A DNA stretch of 30,479 bases from Schoenoplectus triqueter (GCA_964058805.1 CAXKVV010000050.1:1-30479); one strand, 5' to 3'; positions 12,421-22,763 are shown, counted from the stretch's first letter. Notes: generated by a model from the sequence alone, not told the origin. Program-made: numbers and translations.

Positions 12421-12692
12421 AAATCCACTTTCTTTTCATCCTAAGAGCGCCAAACTACTTAATACTAACATAAAATTTTAGAAATATACATCTACCATAA
12501 AAATTAATAAGATCAATAGTTTGAATTTAAAATTTGAGTTTTAAATTTTAAAATATGAATTAAAAAGTGAGTTTATAGCATCTTGTGACACACAAAACTT
12601 ATGGCATTAGAATCCTCCTCGTAGATAATAAGAAGGAAATTAATATGCCCAGAAGATTAGAAAGAAATTGGTCTCATCAAAAAGAAAAGTAG

Positions 12693-12796
12693 AAAGTTCA
12701 GTGATCAAATATGAATAAATATTAAAGTTCAATGACTAAAAATGGATAAATAAAAGTTCAATGATCAAATATGGACAAGCATCAAAGTTCAGTGAC
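12693..12796. repeat. Minisatellite, four ~30-bp units
   Basis: AAAGTTCARTGA(C/T) recurs at 12,693, 12,724, 12,753 and 12,784 (spacing 31, 29, 31). Each unit continues CAAATATGRATAA or a variant. The last unit is partial. It abuts the larger satellite array that starts about 15 bases later. Confidence 0.8.
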
Positions 12797-12809
12797 CTAT
12801 CAGAAGATT

Positions 12810-15415
12810 AACCCTATAAAATATCTCTGTATATTTTAGTGATTTTATTTGTTGAATTGAGACTTTAAATGATACAAAACTCAAACAAATTGAAATCATA
12901 TTTTAATATATTTGTTTTAATCTTTCAATGTCGTTCATGTTATAAATACTTGAGAATAAAATGATTATATTATAAACCAATAGGGTACATCATTCAAAAT
13001 GACTTTATGTATTTTGATGATTTTATGAGTTGAAATGAAACTATAAATGATAGAAAACTTAAATAAACTAAAAGATAAAGTACATTAAAATATCATTTCA
13101 TCATTGTGCATAATTTGTGTCCTAACGACTTGAGCATAATATAAACTCGTACAATGCATCATTTAAAAAAACTTTATATATTTCGGTGAATAAATTGAAT
13201 TGTTGCTTTAATGTATTTGTATTAATCTTTCGAGTATATTCATGTTAGAAATGATCGAGAACTCAACGATTATAAAATAAACCAATAGAGGACACCATTC
13301 AAAATGACTCTGTGTATTTTGATATTTTTTTGTGTTGAAATGAAGCTACAAATTATACAAATCTTGAATAAATGAACAAACAAAGGACAATTTTTAATAT
13401 ATTTGTATTCATCTTTGTGCGCAATTCATGCCCTAACGGCTTGAGCAAGATGATTATTATATAAACTCATAGAATACATTATTTTTAAAAAAATTTATAT
13501 TTTTTAGTGATATTATTTGTTATTTTGTTCCTTCAAATAATATAAAAAAGTGAAAAAGTAAAATATTTTTTAATGCATTTATATTAATCTTTTAACACCA
13601 TTTATGTTATAAATGCTTGAGAATACAACGATTATAACATAAACTAATGAGAAAAATCATTCAAAATGACTCTGTACATTTTAGTGATTTTATGTGTTGA
13701 AATGAAGCTACAAATGGTAGAGAACTTCAATAAACTATCAAACAAAGTAGTGTTTTTAATGCATTTGTATTCTTATTTTGTGAAATTCATACACTAAGGG
13801 CTCAAGCACATAACAAATATAATATAAATGTATAGAATATATTATTTAAAATAACTCTGTGTATTTTCATGATATTATTTGTTGATATGAGGCTTCAAAT
13901 GATATAAAAGTCAAACAAACAGAAATATTATTTTTAATATATTTGTTAATCTTTCAACTATATTAGTTTATAAAGGCTCGAGAACACAATGATTATAATA
14001 TAAATCAGCAGCGGACATCACTCAGAACGACTTTGTTTTGGTGTTTTATGTGTTAAAATGAGGCTATAAATGATATAAATTGCGAATAAACTAATGAAAG
14101 AAGTTCCATTTAAATATTCACAGTATGCGTAATTCATATCATAACGGCTAAAGAATGCAACGATTGTAATTTAAACCCATAGAGGACAATATTCAAAATA
14201 TCTTTATGTATTTTAATTATTTTTTGTATTGAAAATGAGGCTACAAATTATAGAAAATTCAATTAAAATAACGGAAGAAGTAAGGTTTTTAGTGCATTTA
14301 AATTCATCCTTGTTGGCAATTCATGTCATAACGGCTTTAGAGCCCAAATATTAGATGTAAATTCGTAGAATACATCATTTAAAATAACTCCTGTGTATTT
14401 TGGTGATTTTATTTGTTGAAATGAGGTTTCAAACAATATAAAACTTGAATAAATTGAAATGTTCTTATCAATTCATTTGTTTTAAACTTTCAACGTCATT
14501 CGTGTTATAAATTCTCGGGAACAAAATGATTATAATATAAACAGTAAGGGACATCATTCAAAATGACTGTGTGCATTTTGATGATTTTATGAGTTGAGAT
14601 AAAGCTACAAATGATAGAAAATATGAATAAATAAACAGATTAAGTATAGTTTTTAATGCATTCGTGTTGTTCTTTGTGCATAATTCATGCTCTAACAATT
14701 CGAGTACAAAATGATTATAATATAAACCCATAGAATACATCATTTGAAATAACTTTGTATATTTTGGTGATATTATTTGTTGATTTGTTCAAATGAAATA
14801 AAACTCAAATAAATTAAAATATTATTTTAATGCTTTTGTATTAATCTTTCGACTCCAATTGTGTTAAAAATGATTGAGAACTCAACGATTATAAAATAAA
14901 TCAACAGAGGACATCATTCAAAATGACTCTGTGTATTTTGCTGATTTTTTATATTTAAATAAAGTTACAAATGATATAAATTTTGAATAAACGAACAGAT
15001 GAAGTATAGTTCTAGCATTGTATTCATCTTTGTGCTCAATTCATGTACTAATGGATTGAGCACATTATGGCTATAATATAAATTCATAGAATATATCATT
15101 TTAAATAACTCTGTGTATTTTGATGATATTATTTGTTAATTTGTTGCTTCAAATAATATAAAAAGTGAAAAAGTGAAATGTTATTTTAATATATTTGTAT
15201 TAATCCTTCGACGTCATTTGTGTTATAAATACTTGCGAACACAACGATTATAACATACAATAATAGGGAAAATTATTCAAAATGACTATTTGTATTTTAG
15301 TGATTTTATGTGTTGAAATGGGGTTACAAATGATAGAAAATTTGTATAAATTAACAGACTAATTATAATTTGTATTGCATTTGTATTCATATTTGTGTGA
15401 ATAAACTTGAGTATA
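12810..15415. repeat. Satellite array: 15 monomers of ~178 bp in ~360-bp dimers
   Basis: A conserved anchor, (A)AAATRACTYTGTGTATTTT, can be followed through fifteen positions: about 12,828, 13,008, 13,177, 13,313, 13,498, 13,675, 13,860, 14,033, 14,207, 14,394, 14,572, 14,758, 14,932, 15,114 and 15,291. Mean spacing is about 176, with one short unit of 136. Two monomer types alternate. Type A has AAAATGACT, GATTTTATGTGTTGAAATGA and GCTACAAATGATAGAAAA. Type B has AAAATAACT, GATATTATTTGTTGATTTG and CTTCAAATGATATAAAACTC. The order is B A B A B A B A A B A B A B A, so one B unit was lost near 14.03-14.21 kb. Every monomer also carries a CGATTATAATATAAAC-like box. There is no coding content. Confidence 0.9.
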
Positions 15416-15825
15416 ATTTTCAAGATTTTCAAATAACCTATCCCCTCTTAATTTTGTAAGTCAACAATTGGGCAATTTTTTTTCAAATAAAATGAATGAT
15501 GTAAAGTTAATAAAGTGAAAGTTAATGTTATTAAATTGAAATCCAATCTTGAATGATAATGTTGATTATGGTAGGTAAAGCCGTCAATTTTATGAGTAAA
15601 CCCCAAAGTAATCTACGATAAAATAACTATTTAAATTTACTATGACCGTAAAATTTGTACTGCTTGCTGTCGAACTTAATCTTCACTTTTAATTTTACTA
15701 GACCTACGGACACTTTTCCATCAAATCAACGTTACTCGGTAAACTGATTTGACGGGTTGAACCAATAACAGGCAGATAGACTTTGACAATCGGAAAACAT
15801 AAAGAAAAATGAAAAGAGGAGTCTG

Positions 15826-15902
15826 TTGACTTCAGCACTGAAAAGTCTAAAATTCAATTGCCAAATCCGAATTGAATCCTCTCTAATCCTTCCAATATAA
15901 AT
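15826..15902 (+). promoter_or_regulatory. Putative promoter of methyltransferase copy 1: W-box and TATA box
   Basis: A W-box core TTGACT (15,826-15,831; WRKY-factor binding site in plants) lies about 70 bases upstream of a TATA-box TATAAAT (15,896-15,902), which in turn lies about 96 bases before the start codon. Both are conserved in copy 2. Another TTGAC lies at 15,747. Function is inferred from motif and spacing only. Confidence 0.5.
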
Positions 15903-15997
15903 TTAGTCCGAAGAAATTGAGCAAATCCATCAAAAACAAGCTGTCTCTTAGCTAGAGTGTCTTATTTTTGACGGGTTTTGAGAGAGAGAGGGGAGAG

Positions 15998-17194
15998 ATG
16001 TCAGGACTGTTCGACAAGCAAGCGGCGCAATACGCGCAGAGGCGACCAAAGTATCCGAAGAAATGGTTCTCTATGCTGGCATCGCTAACTCCTGAGCACA
16101 AGGTCGCTTGGGACGCTGGTACTGGCAACGGCCAGGCCGCTCTCAGTGTAAATCTCCTCTCCAGCACACACAAGATTAACCCTTCTTTTTGAATTGGAAT
16201 TAGTGATTAAAATGAACAAAAATAGGCATCCAAGATTAACGGTTCATCCGAATATAAGTGAAATCTATTATCATTGGTTCTTACTTTCTGCTGATAAATG
16301 AAACATGCTTGTAGCGATAGATTAGTTTAATGAGCTTTTCCATCTACCATTTAAGTTTCAATCATGACCAGTACAGCTGCTGCAGTACCAAGATCTGGTA
16401 CCAGGCACCTGCCATTTCCACAATATTAATCATGGCAGTGTTCTATTTGTGTTCATTCTGGTACATACATTAAATTAGCAGTGTCGGTACTGAGATAATA
16501 CACTATATTAACCTAGCTCAAAAAGAAAATGCAAGTCTGTTTCTGAATATGTGTCATTTATCAGGTTGCAGAACACTATGATCAAGTGATAGCAACCGAT
16601 GTGAGCACAGCCCAACTCGAGCATGCAGCCCCACACCCAAAAGTTCGTTACCTCCACACCCCCATCTCCACCTCAGAAGATGAACTTGTTGCCATGCTGG
16701 GCGGCGATAATTCCGTCGACCTCATCATTTCCGCCACTGCGGTTCACTGGTTCGATCTGCCGTTTTTCTACTCTGTTGCTAATCGTGTCCTCAAGAAAGC
16801 CCATGGAATCATTGCAGTTTGGACATATGGCTATGAGATACCCCTTTTGAAGAACTCATTGCAAATGATACTTGATGCAGTACTGCCATACAGGGATCCG
16901 AGAACGGCTGTTGCCTTTGAGAATTACAAGAATTTGCCATTCCCATTTGAGAATTTCGGGTACGGGTCCGAAGGCAGCCCAATGGAGCTTGAGATGGAGT
17001 TTGAGACAACATTTGATGAATTCATTGAGGCACTTAAAACGGGATCGCCCATGGTCAAGGCGAAGGATCAAGGGGTGGATGTGTTGTCAGATGAGATTTT
17101 GAAGGAGATGAAGAGAGAATGGGGAGATTCAACCGGGAGTCGTAAGTTGGTTTATTCAGCATACATGCTGGTTGGAAAAACCAAGTCTAACTGA
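15998..17194 (+). CDS. SAM-dependent methyltransferase, copy 1 (two exons, 259 aa)
   Basis: Class I S-adenosylmethionine-dependent methyltransferase (Methyltransf_11 type), of the plant group commonly annotated as putative methyltransferase DDB_G0268948-like and related to yeast Tmt1/Crg1. The substrate is unknown; the protein is probably cytosolic, as no signal peptide or membrane segment is visible. Exon 1 is 15,998-16,147 and exon 2 is 16,565-17,194. The intron (417 bases) begins GTAAAT, ends ATCAG and is phase 0. Residues 36-48 hold the SAM-binding motif I (VAWDAGTGNGQAA), 58-64 the post-I acidic strand (VIATDVS, Asp62), 102-114 motif II (DLIISATAVHWFD), and 131-140 the motif III strand. 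Length is normal for the family. The start is the first ATG after the TATA box and lies in a GA-rich leader. All key motifs are intact. AATAAA at 17,232-17,237 may be its polyadenylation signal. It differs from copy 2 at 20 residues, 18 of them from residue 129 onward. Confidence 0.93.
16148..16564 (+). other. Intron of methyltransferase copy 1
   Basis: GT..AG intron of 417 bases, almost identical to the 414-base intron of copy 2 (two substitutions and one 3-base indel by eye). An intron this conserved next to a more diverged exon end is one sign of gene conversion. Confidence 0.93.
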
Positions 17195-17231
17195 TGGACT
17201 GTCCCAATTCAAACGAACTCAAGTTCACAAG

Positions 17232-17237
17232 AATAAA
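17232..17237 (+). terminator. Possible polyadenylation signal, methyltransferase copy 1
   Basis: AATAAA lies 38 bases after the stop codon. The surrounding GTTCACAAGAATAAATGTA is conserved in copy 2. Confidence 0.4.
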
Positions 17238-17299
17238 TGTATCTTTTGTCAACAACAATATGAAAATCACAATTTCTGTTTACATTTTTTTTAAATAAA

Positions 17300-17740
17300 A
17301 AAAATCTCTTGCTCCAGCATCTATTTCTTCTTAGATGCTTTTCTCTGTAGAGAACAATGCTTGCAGTTCCCAGTATAAAGGCGCATGCGTCTTTTCTGAA
17401 ATTGTCATGCCTTTCCCCTGAATGCGGAAGGGGCTTTTCACGCTAACTACTTTGGTCATGGACATATTCTCGTACTGTTGGATGTACCAGTCCGTGCTCG
17501 CATGGCTCTAAACTGCACCTTTGTGCACCAGGATAGAAGCCACCTTCTCATTCATGCATATGTGTTATAAGCTCCATTGCTCTCGCCCACCTTGTCTCCC
17601 TGGTTTTTCCAACTCGATCATGCACATTTGCTCGCACATATTGGAAGAGTTCACAGCCTTAATGGATTATTCCTCGTGCAGTGTGCTTTGTCGACCTATA
17701 ATTCCACTGGCTTGGGAGACATACTACTAGTAACAAAGCT
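17300..17740 (-). other. Unit 1-specific block with a broken coding-like fragment
   Basis: This block sits between the two genes of unit 1 and has no counterpart in unit 2. Its base composition is more balanced than its neighbours. Read on the minus strand it gives protein-like runs, such as STDWYIQQYENMSMTKVV, interrupted by stop codons. I do not recognise the source. It may be a fossil exon deleted from unit 2, or an insertion in unit 1. Plus-strand frames of 60-80 codons here lack family features. Confidence 0.25.
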
Positions 17741-18128
17741 TTCTTGCTTTTTAATTTCAATTCGACTTTACATGACATATTCACAGCTTATGGTTCTCCA
17801 CTATGATATTTAAGTTCTTCCAGCATTTGCACTCCGATCAACAGTTATATGGTACTAATAAAATAGTTTCAATATATTACAGGTATTTGGCCACAACCCC
17901 CATCTTATTACTTTCTCTGAAAACAAGATCATTTTTTTTCACTACAAATAGAACTGAAAGAACAGAAATAATGGGAAAAAAATAAACACAAAAACCTCAT
18001 TGATTGTCTGTCAAAATAGCGAGATTTATTTATCATTCATACATAACACTATTAAAAGGAAAGAACAACAATATTCGTTTTGTGAAATTGAAGCCTATAG
18101 CCGTTAGCAAATTACAAGGCAAAACCCA

Positions 18129-19703
18129 TCATATAGCATTATCCGGTGAAGGAACAGCAGGGATAACACCACCTCTTTAGTCCTAGTTCAGCAATGTGCT
18201 TCTCCAAAGCACCATACCTTTTGATCTACAGTATCATATACATGTCTCACCTGAGAGGAGAAATTGGAAACTGTTACTTGATAAGCATCTGAAGAAGAAC
18301 AGGTGTTAACTGAGCATAAATAGGTATACTTAAGAATTGTATTGTGCTATGTCTGCTAGTTTAGTACAGAAACACAAAACCAATTAACCTAGGAAGTGGG
18401 TAAATTTTGATTGAGAAGTTTTAGTACTATAGTCATGGACACCCCTACATACATCCCAGAAGGAAGAGATATCTAAAATGTTCTTTTTAAACACAATAAA
18501 TGACACATATGGTCCTCGCCTGATTTTGTTAGATGTACCCAAATTACTGCCTTATCTTTCTCATTCCTATGAAGGTATATTGCAACACCAGACTAGCAGT
18601 TAGGGCATTTTTTATTCACATATATGATAAATGATGAGCTCAAATGAATAAATTTCATATTCTTTGGAATTATACATGTTATTTGTGCTACATTTGGCAT
18701 GATTTGCAACACATACCATGCCCTGGGTTCTCAAATACGACCATTTGGCAAGCACAGGCAAACTCGCTTTCTATATTTTCAGATATCAAATTATTCCTTG
18801 TTAGGAACGGCAAACATGTTATTTAATTATTTCATAATTAAAAATGAATCTAACTGTTGGAACTTGAACAAAGAATCAATGAATCAATGTGAGGATCACA
18901 CGAGGGACAGGATTGTCGTTATTTAAGAAGAGTGGTCGCAGATAATTCCTAAACTTCTGTAATTGTTAACAAGACCCAACATTTCTCTTAACTGAATCCT
19001 GGTCTACATTTTTTAGAACCAATTAGCAGAAACAGCTCAGCACTATCAGTTCATTGCAATGGAACAGATAGAACATGTTAATGTTTGGAACAATTATTCC
19101 TCTTCCACGGACACAAGTAAATTTTTATCTTCAATAAACTGAATACAAAATCCAAAATCTGTGCTTTGAAAGAGTAGAATAAACCTGAGCCCAAGGTATC
19201 ATAAGTTTGATGCATAGTATTATTATATTAAAATACTAAATGTAACCAACATTTTTGCTAATTAGGCTTTGTACCAATTCAGACAAAAAAGCAAGGGCAA
19301 TTAGTCATTCGTCAATTTATATAACCTTCTGACCAGGAACTAGTAACATATAAACCAGAAACAGTATGCAGACTGATATAAAATACTGAAACTGATAAAT
19401 GTTTCCACAAAAATCGGATGAATGGTGGTGGTATAATTTGCGACGAAGTAAAGAAGGCAGCAACCTCTCTCATATCCCAGCGAGTTTACGATCAGACACT
19501 ATGAAACAGAAACTAAAAAGAGAGAAACAATGGAAATAAGAGTGATTGCAAAGAGGGGATAGATGGAGAGGCAGAGATTACCTGACGATACAAGCTCTCT
19601 TGCGCCTTCTTGTAATCATTGTAGAGGAAGAAAGCTCCGGCGACCGACACGACGGTGGCGCCGGCGAAGAACGACAATAACCTCACGCGAAGCATAAACC
19701 CAT
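18129..19703 (-). pseudogene. Broken copy of the small membrane/coiled-coil protein gene (unit 1)
   Basis: This is the counterpart of the intact gene at 23,854-25,452. Exon 1 is 19,582 to about 19,703; the donor is CAG/GTAATC. Exon 2 is 18,129-18,250; the acceptor is CTCTCAG/GTG. Three lesions are visible. First, the start ATGGGGTTTATG has lost one G (19,693-19,703), so the normal ATG now opens a six-codon frame. Second, exon 2 has an extra base in the run at 18,217-18,223, giving a stop at 18,188-18,190. Third, about five bases net are missing at 18,165-18,190. A shifted product could still start at the ATG at 19,722 or 19,695, but it would lack most of the coiled-coil C-terminus. Splice sites are intact, so transcription and splicing may persist. 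Confidence 0.85.
18251..19581 (-). other. Intron of the broken small gene (unit 1)
   Basis: An intron of 1,331 bases (minus strand GT..AG), alignable along its length with the 1,350-base intron of unit 2, with scattered substitutions and small indels. No gene is supported within it. The short open frames at 18,644-18,926 are accidental. Confidence 0.8.
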
Positions 19704-19740
19704 CGCGCTCTCTCTCACACACAGAGTTTCTCTTTTTTTC

Positions 19741-19967
19741 CTTCTTTTTTCGTTAACTTAGTATTTCAAATTTTATACAATTTAGTTTTTCGTTCACTTA
19801 ATATTTCAAATTTTATGCAATTTAGCCTTTCGATGGTACCATTAAATTATAATCGTTATAAAATATATAAAATTTTAATGATTTTTATAAATCATTAGAT
19901 GATAACTAAATTGTATAAAATTTAAAATATCAGAAGAATATTTTATAAATTTTTATTATCAAAATAA
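19741..19967. repeat. Junction between duplication units: 40-bp direct repeat and inverted repeat
   Basis: CGTTMACTTARTATTTCAAA is repeated at 19,751 and 19,791 (period 40), and a third partial CGATGG start follows at 19,831. The core ATTTCAAATTTTATACAATTTAG returns in inverted form at about 19,904-19,932 (CTAAATTGTATAAAATTTAAAATAT). The segment could therefore be a small AT-rich element inserted at, or causing, the junction. Confidence 0.6.
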
Positions 19968-20221
19968 CCAATTTCCTCATTTTTATAAGTCAACAACTGG
20001 GCGACTTTTTATTCAAATAAAATGAATGACTTAAAGTTAATAAAGTGAAAATTAATGTTATTAATTGAACTCTAATTACAATGATAATGATGATTATGAG
20101 AAGGCAATCAATTTTGCTTCATCAAATCACATTACTCGGTAAACTGATTTGACGGGTGGAACCAATCACAGACAGGCTTTGACAATCGGAAAGCATAAAG
20201 AAAAATGAAAAGAGGAGTCTG

Positions 20222-20298
20222 TTGACTTCAGCACTGAAAAGTCTAAAATTCAATTGCCAAATCCGAATTGAATCCTCTCTAATTCGGCCAATATAAAT
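20222..20298 (+). promoter_or_regulatory. Putative promoter of methyltransferase copy 2: W-box and TATA box
   Basis: TTGACT at 20,222-20,227 and TATAAAT at 20,292-20,298 sit at the same spacing as in copy 1; the start codon is 98 bases further on. Small differences from copy 1 cluster between the TATA box and the start codon. Confidence 0.5.
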
Positions 20299-20395
20299 TT
20301 AGTCCGAAGAAATTTAGGCAAATCCATCAAAAACAAGCCGTCTCTTAGCTAGAATGTCCTATTTTGACGGGTTTTGAGAGAAAGAGAGAGGAGAG

Positions 20396-21589
20396 ATGTC
20401 AGGACTGTTCGACAAGCAAGCGGCGGAATACGCGCAGAGGCGACCAAAGTATCCGAAGAAATGGTTCTCTATGCTGGCATCGCTAACTCCTGAGCACAAG
20501 GTCGCTTGGGACGCTGGTACTGGCAACGGCCAGGCCGCTCTCAGTGTAAATCTCATCTCCAGCACACACAAGATTAACCCTTCTTTTTGAATTGGAATTA
20601 GTGATTAAAATGAACAAAAAGAGGCATCCAAGATTAACGGTTCATCCGAATATAAGTGAAATCTATCATTGGTTCTTACTTTCTGCTGATAAATGAAACA
20701 TGCTTGTAGCGATAGATTAGTTTAATGAGCTTTTCCATCTACCATTTAAGTTTCAATCATGACCAGTACAGCTGCTGCAGTACCAAGATCTGGTACCAGG
20801 CACCTGCCATTTCCACAATATTAATCATGGCAGTGTTCTATTTGTGTTCATTCTGGTACATACATTAAATTAGCAGTGTCGGTACTGAGATAATACACTA
20901 TATTAACCTAGCTCAAAAAGAAAATGCAAGTCTGTTTCTGAATATGTGTCATTTATCAGGTTGCAGAACACTATGATCAAGTGATAGCAACCGATGTGAG
21001 CACAGCCCAACTCGAGCATGCAGCCCCACACCCAAAAGTTCGTTACCTCCACACCCCCATCTCCACCTCAGAAGATAAACTTGTTGCCATGCTGGGCGGC
21101 GATAATTCCGTCGACCTCATCATTTCCGCCACTGCGGTTCACTGGTTCGATCTGCCGTTTTTCTACTCTGTTGCTAATCGTGTCCTCAAGAAACCCCATG
21201 GAATCATTGCAGTTTGGTCGTATGGCTACGAGATACCCCTTTTGAAAAACTCATTGCAAATGGTGTTTGATGCGGTACTGCCATACAGGGATCCAAGAAC
21301 AGCTATTACCATGGAGAATTACAAGAATTTGCCATTTCCATTTGAGAATTTCGGTTATGGGTCCGAAGGCAGCCCGATGGAGCTTGAGATGGAGTTCGAG
21401 AAGACATTTGATGAATTCATCGAGTTACTTAGAACGGGATCGCCCATAGTCAAGGCAAAGGAGCAAGGGGTGGATTTGATATCAGATGAGATTTTGGAGG
21501 AGATGAAGAGAGAATGGGGAGATTCAACCGGGAGTCGCAAATTGGTTTATACGGGATACATGCTTGTTGGAAAACCCAAGTCTAACTGA
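20396..21589 (+). CDS. SAM-dependent methyltransferase, copy 2 (two exons, 259 aa)
   Basis: Tandem paralogue of the gene at 15,998-17,194, with the same class I SAM-dependent fold and unknown substrate. Exon 1 is 20,396-20,545 and exon 2 is 20,960-21,589; the 414-base intron is GTAAAT..ATCAG, phase 0. Motif I (residues 36-48), the acidic Asp62, motif II (102-114) and the strand at 131-140 are all present. Residues 1-128 differ from copy 1 only at Q11E and E90K. From residue 129 on there are 18 changes, several of them non-conservative (A129P, T-K in the ETTFDE segment, and A-L in the EAL segment). Both copies keep open frames despite about 10% nucleotide difference in this part, so both are probably under selection. 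AATAAA lies at 21,640-21,645 and again at 21,661. Confidence 0.93.
20546..20959 (+). other. Intron of methyltransferase copy 2
   Basis: GT..AG intron of 414 bases, nearly identical to that of copy 1; the length difference is one 3-base indel in the run near 20,665. Confidence 0.93.
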
Positions 21590-21639
21590 TGGATGTCTCA
21601 ATTCAAATGAACTAGTTACACAATTTTAAAGTTCACAAG

Positions 21640-21645
21640 AATAAA
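21640..21645 (+). terminator. Possible polyadenylation signal, methyltransferase copy 2
   Basis: AATAAA, in the same local context as in copy 1, 51 bases after the stop codon. A second AATAAA follows at 21,661. Confidence 0.4.
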
Positions 21646-21731
21646 TGTACCTGTGTGAGGAATAAATATTTTTGTCAACAACAATTTGAAAATCACGATT
21701 CTGTTCATCTTTTTTTTTAATGAAAGTCTCG

Positions 21732-22093
21732 ATGTGTTTGGTTGGAGCCAGAACAGCGCTAACCTTAGAATAGCGAGACTGTTCAAATTTTTGTGCAATC
21801 TGTGTTGGATAATGAAAGGATTAGTATAAAAATAGCGTTTTTTAGTTAATAGTGAGAATAGTGTGAGGTTAGTGATTTTATTTAATAATAATATTTATTT
21901 AATATTATTTTATACTAATATAAAAAATATTTTTTTATTATTTTTCACTATCCTCATTGAGCATTAATCCGCTAACTTAAAGTTTTCTATGGATTAGCGA
22001 GTTAGCGCTGTTTTGTTGTTATTCTCGATTTTTTTTGTTTGAATGATTGCCAACACTGCTACAATGCTATTCCACACCATCCAGACATAGCAC
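21732..22093. mobile_element. Short TIR element (MITE-like), about 360 bp
   Basis: The left end ATGTGTTTGGTTGGAGCCAG faces the right end, whose reverse complement is GTGCTATGTCTGGATGG. Further in, AACAGCGCTAAC near 21,750 has its inverted partner GTTAGCGCTGTT near 22,005. The interior is AT-rich with no coding content. The end sequence resembles those of the elements at 4,092-5,265 and 23,093-23,450. Confidence 0.6.
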
Positions 22094-22563
22094 ACTTCAA
22101 GATTTAAAGTAATAGCTAAATTAATATTTTATTGGATTTATAGAACATACACTAATTCAATACATTTGAAAAATTATTTTCTCATTTAAACATAAAATAA
22201 TAAATAAAATAGTTGCTAATCCAAAAAAATATTATTCTTCACTCATCCAAAAATTTACAAACTTTTGTCTCTCTTGAATATTAATAAAAACTCAAAACCC
22301 TTTATTTATTCATTCTTTTTAAAACTCAACTTCGCTCTCTCAGCACTTACTCTTTCCACGCACAAAAAAATGGCTAACTAATTTTCCTTAAATTTCTTAC
22401 TTTGTACGGCATGAATATTGAAATAAACTGTAGGATCATCTTCTCACCATAAAAAGGAACAGATGGAGATCCAACATGAAGCTCTTCGGAAGAGTGGCTG
22501 AGGTGGTTGGAGATAGCACGAGGCAATCACGTCCACGTATCTGAGCCTTGCTGATATTTAATT
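22094..22563. other. AT-rich TE-derived filler, no supported gene
   Basis: Lies between MITE-like elements and is absent from unit 1. It holds a TGGCTGAGGTGG string near 22,494 that resembles an RNA polymerase III box A, but I found no tRNA fold, so a tRNA or SINE is not claimed. Confidence 0.4.
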
Positions 22564-22763
22564 AGAGATGGCAAAATTCGATCCGATCTGAGAATCCGTC
22601 CAATCCGTCCGGATTCGAAGCCGACTAGATCTGATTTTTTTTAAAAAGTCAAACTAATCCAATTTGATCCGAACCCGACCTGACCCGATCCGAGATCAAA
22701 TGACCTTCAATCCAATTGAAATTTATCAACGATCAAATGACCTTCAGTTCCATTGCCACCTCT
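22564..22763. mobile_element. Short element with AGAGRTGGCAA inverted ends, about 200 bp
   Basis: The left end AGAGATGGCAAAA pairs with the right end CATTGCCACCTCT. The interior contains GATCCGA/ACCCGACCTGACCCGATCC strings of the same style as the 8,854-9,223 element, and a direct repeat ATCAAATGACCTTCA (22,697 and 22,734). The flanking AT-rich sequence does not give a clear target-site duplication. Non-coding. Confidence 0.6.

Larger units (their letters stand above)
15428..19740. repeat. Segmental tandem duplication, unit 1
   Basis: This unit aligns in order with 19,968-25,490: the upstream region (GTAAGTCAACAAYTGGGC at 15,459 / 19,987), a methyltransferase gene on the plus strand, and a small gene on the minus strand. 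The left border is near CAAATAACC (15,430 / about 19,970) and the right border is the pyrimidine-rich leader of the small gene. Unit 1 has a private block at about 17,300-17,740 that is absent from unit 2, and unit 2 has a longer private block (about 21,720-23,465) at the same place. Confidence 0.9.

Noticed and set aside
15952..17102. Minus-strand and alternate-frame open frames over the methyltransferase exons
   Set aside because: These are shadows of the real coding frame; the same shadows appear in both gene copies because the exons are duplicated.
22485..22580. tRNA-derived SINE or tRNA-Ser
   Set aside because: TGGCTGAGGTGG resembles box A and a TTCGATCC follows about 80 bases later, but there is no cloverleaf, no A-rich tail and no paired ends, and the TTCGATCC belongs to the next element.
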